A stretch of 7,661 bases of DNA from an uncultured Lachnospiraceae bacterium. GTDB lineage: Bacteria; Bacillota_A; Clostridia; Lachnospirales; Lachnospiraceae. Under the pieces are notes generated by a model. The model did not search any database. It saw only the letters and a list, made by a program, of their open reading frames with translations, and was not told where the DNA came from. Shown here piece by piece: positions 6,600 to 7,661 of this stretch. Made by a program: the position numbers and the translations under genes. Numbering within the stretch: the stretch's first letter is position 1; every line of letters starts with the position of its first letter. The stretch is taken from the NCBI GenBank assembly GCA_947178085.1, contig CAMWWS010000123.1, positions 1 to 7,661 of the forward strand. The letters run 5' to 3'.

Positions 6600-7661
6600 C
6601 TAAATCATGTATTGAATGATATCTGATTCACTCAAAGTCTCACTTCTTTGAAATTCCTTTTTGATTTCACCATCTTTCATGACAATCAAGCGATCAGCCA
6701 TTCCTATTAACTCTGTCATTTCTTCAGATATGATAATTATGGACTTTCCTTCTTTTTTCATCCGATACATCAACTGATACATTGCCTGCTTAACGCCTAT
6801 GTCAACACCTCTGGTCGGACAATCCAGAACCAGTATTTCACTTCCTCGTCCAATCCATTTACCAAAAACAACTTTTTGCTTATTTCCTCCGGACAAAGCT
6901 GATACATACTGGTCCATTTCCGCACATTTCACTTTCAAATCATCTATCTGCTGCTGTACATACTTCTTTTCCCTTCCGGGTAAAATAAGGAAATTATGCA
7001 GTGCAAAGCGGTCTAGTCCGCCGACTGCAATATTGTCACGTATGCTTGCATTCAAACACAAAGACTCAACATCTCTGTCTTTCGCAGCATACCCGATCTG
7101 TTCTTTCATAGCATCCGCTTCGTCTTTTAACTCCCTGCCTTTTATCAGGACTCTGCCTGTTGCCGGCTTACATGCCCCAAAAAGGACTTTACCGAGCGTA
7201 TGCATTCCACAGTGTGACAGTCCGCCGATTCCAAGTATTTCTCCCTTATGTATCTGTAAATTAAAATTCTTTAGCTGATCACCCAGGTTAGCATCTGTTA
7301 CTTCCAATACAACTTCATCGCTGTAACTTCCATCATAATCACTGCGATAATAATCGCCCTGCATTTCCCGACCTATCATGCTGGTCTTAATCAGTTCCTC
7401 ATCGAATTCTTCCTTGGAAAACGTTACAATAATCTTTCCGTCTCTAAGTACCGTAAGAGAATCACAGACATTCATGATTTCATCCAAATCATGAGAAATG
7501 AAGATTACTGCCTTATTTTCTTCTTTCATCCGATTCATAATCTTGTATATGATATCGCGGCCAATCTGCGATAATGCGGTTGTCGTTTCATCTACCACCA
7601 AGACTTCCGGATTTTTAATCATAATTTTGGCAATCTCGACTAATTTTCGGTCCTGCATATC
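6600..7661 (-). CDS. CUT2-type sugar ABC transporter ATP-binding protein, two-domain (C-terminal part, cut by right edge)
   Basis: The frame is open at the right edge, and the first 353 residues read in begin just after the first domain's signature region (QDRKLVEIAK). The start, the first Walker A and most of the first signature lie outside the window; full-length relatives have about 500 residues. Numbering from the Met at 7658, domain 1 shows Walker B VLVVDETTTAL (19-29, catalytic Glu present, the usual Pro replaced by Thr) and H-loop FISHDLDE (53-60). Domain 2 runs from about 116: its Walker A is degenerate (GGLSHCGMHTL, 145-155), its signature is intact (LSGGNKQK, 255-262), its Walker B has Cys for Glu (LVLDCPTRGVD, 276-286) and its switch reads ISEEMTE. 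It would power the two permeases, with ATP hydrolysis expected mainly at the site formed by the domain 1 Walker motifs and the domain 2 signature. Confidence 0.92.
   Translation of the reverse strand, partial: DMQDRKLVEIAKIMIKNPEVLVVDETTTALSQIGRDIIYKIMNRMKEENKAVIFISHDLDEIMNVCDSLTVLRDGKIIVTFSKEEFDEELIKTSMIGREMQGDYYRSDYDGSYSDEVVLEVTDANLGDQLKNFNLQIHKGEILGIGGLSHCGMHTLGKVLFGACKPATGRVLIKGRELKDEADAMKEQIGYAAKDRDVESLCLNASIRDNIAVGGLDRFALHNFLILPGREKKYVQQQIDDLKVKCAEMDQYVSALSGGNKQKVVFGKWIGRGSEILVLDCPTRGVDIGVKQAMYQLMYRMKKEGKSIIIISEEMTELIGMADRLIVMKDGEIKKEFQRSETLSESDIIQYMI

Noticed and set aside
6799..7278. Plus-strand open frame of 159 codons
   Set aside because: Antisense to the ATPase domain 2 with intact signature motif; no binding site or recognisable protein features.

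Overview
The window is a piece of a low-GC (roughly 40% by eye) Gram-positive chromosome. Every gene I can support lies on the minus strand, so transcription runs from the right edge to the left edge. Strong purine-rich ribosome binding sites (AAGGAGG, GGAGG), a lipoprotein-anchored binding protein and the protein families suggest an anaerobic gut Firmicute, most likely Lachnospiraceae or a relative. That placement is inference from style, not from a marker gene.

Read in the direction of transcription, seven genes form one tight carbohydrate-utilisation operon. They are: (1) the C-terminal ~353 residues of a fused two-domain CUT2-type (ribose/galactose class) sugar ABC ATPase, cut by the right edge; (2) a first membrane permease; (3) a lipoprotein solute-binding protein; (4) a second, clearly different permease; (5) a HAD-family beta-phosphoglucomutase; (6) a two-domain GH3 enzyme; (7) the N-terminal 257 residues of a GH78 alpha-L-rhamnosidase, cut by the left edge. 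Gaps are 12, 64, 88, 18, 31 and 50 bases. I see no convincing promoter or terminator, so the operon begins beyond the right edge and continues past the left one. There is no gene-free stretch over 100 bases and no tRNA, rRNA, CRISPR, transposon or long repeat.

The genes read as a pathway: import of a sugar or glycoside, then breakdown in the cytoplasm, since neither glycosidase start carries a signal peptide. GH78 would remove alpha-L-rhamnose and GH3 would attack a beta-linked gluco-configured sugar. The GH3 carries the His/Asp dyad of the NagZ-like subgroup, a subgroup in which Cellulomonas fimi Nag3 was reported to act as a retaining phosphorylase releasing beta-sugar 1-phosphate. The adjacent gene encodes a beta-phosphoglucomutase with all its catalytic residues, the enzyme that would use beta-glucose 1-phosphate. 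A GH3 phosphorolysis plus beta-PGM route is therefore the most interesting hypothesis here. The transporter is also unusual: its second ATPase site is strongly degenerate (Cys replaces the Walker B Glu), its two permeases differ, and its binding-protein gene sits between the permease genes, followed by a GC-rich hairpin.
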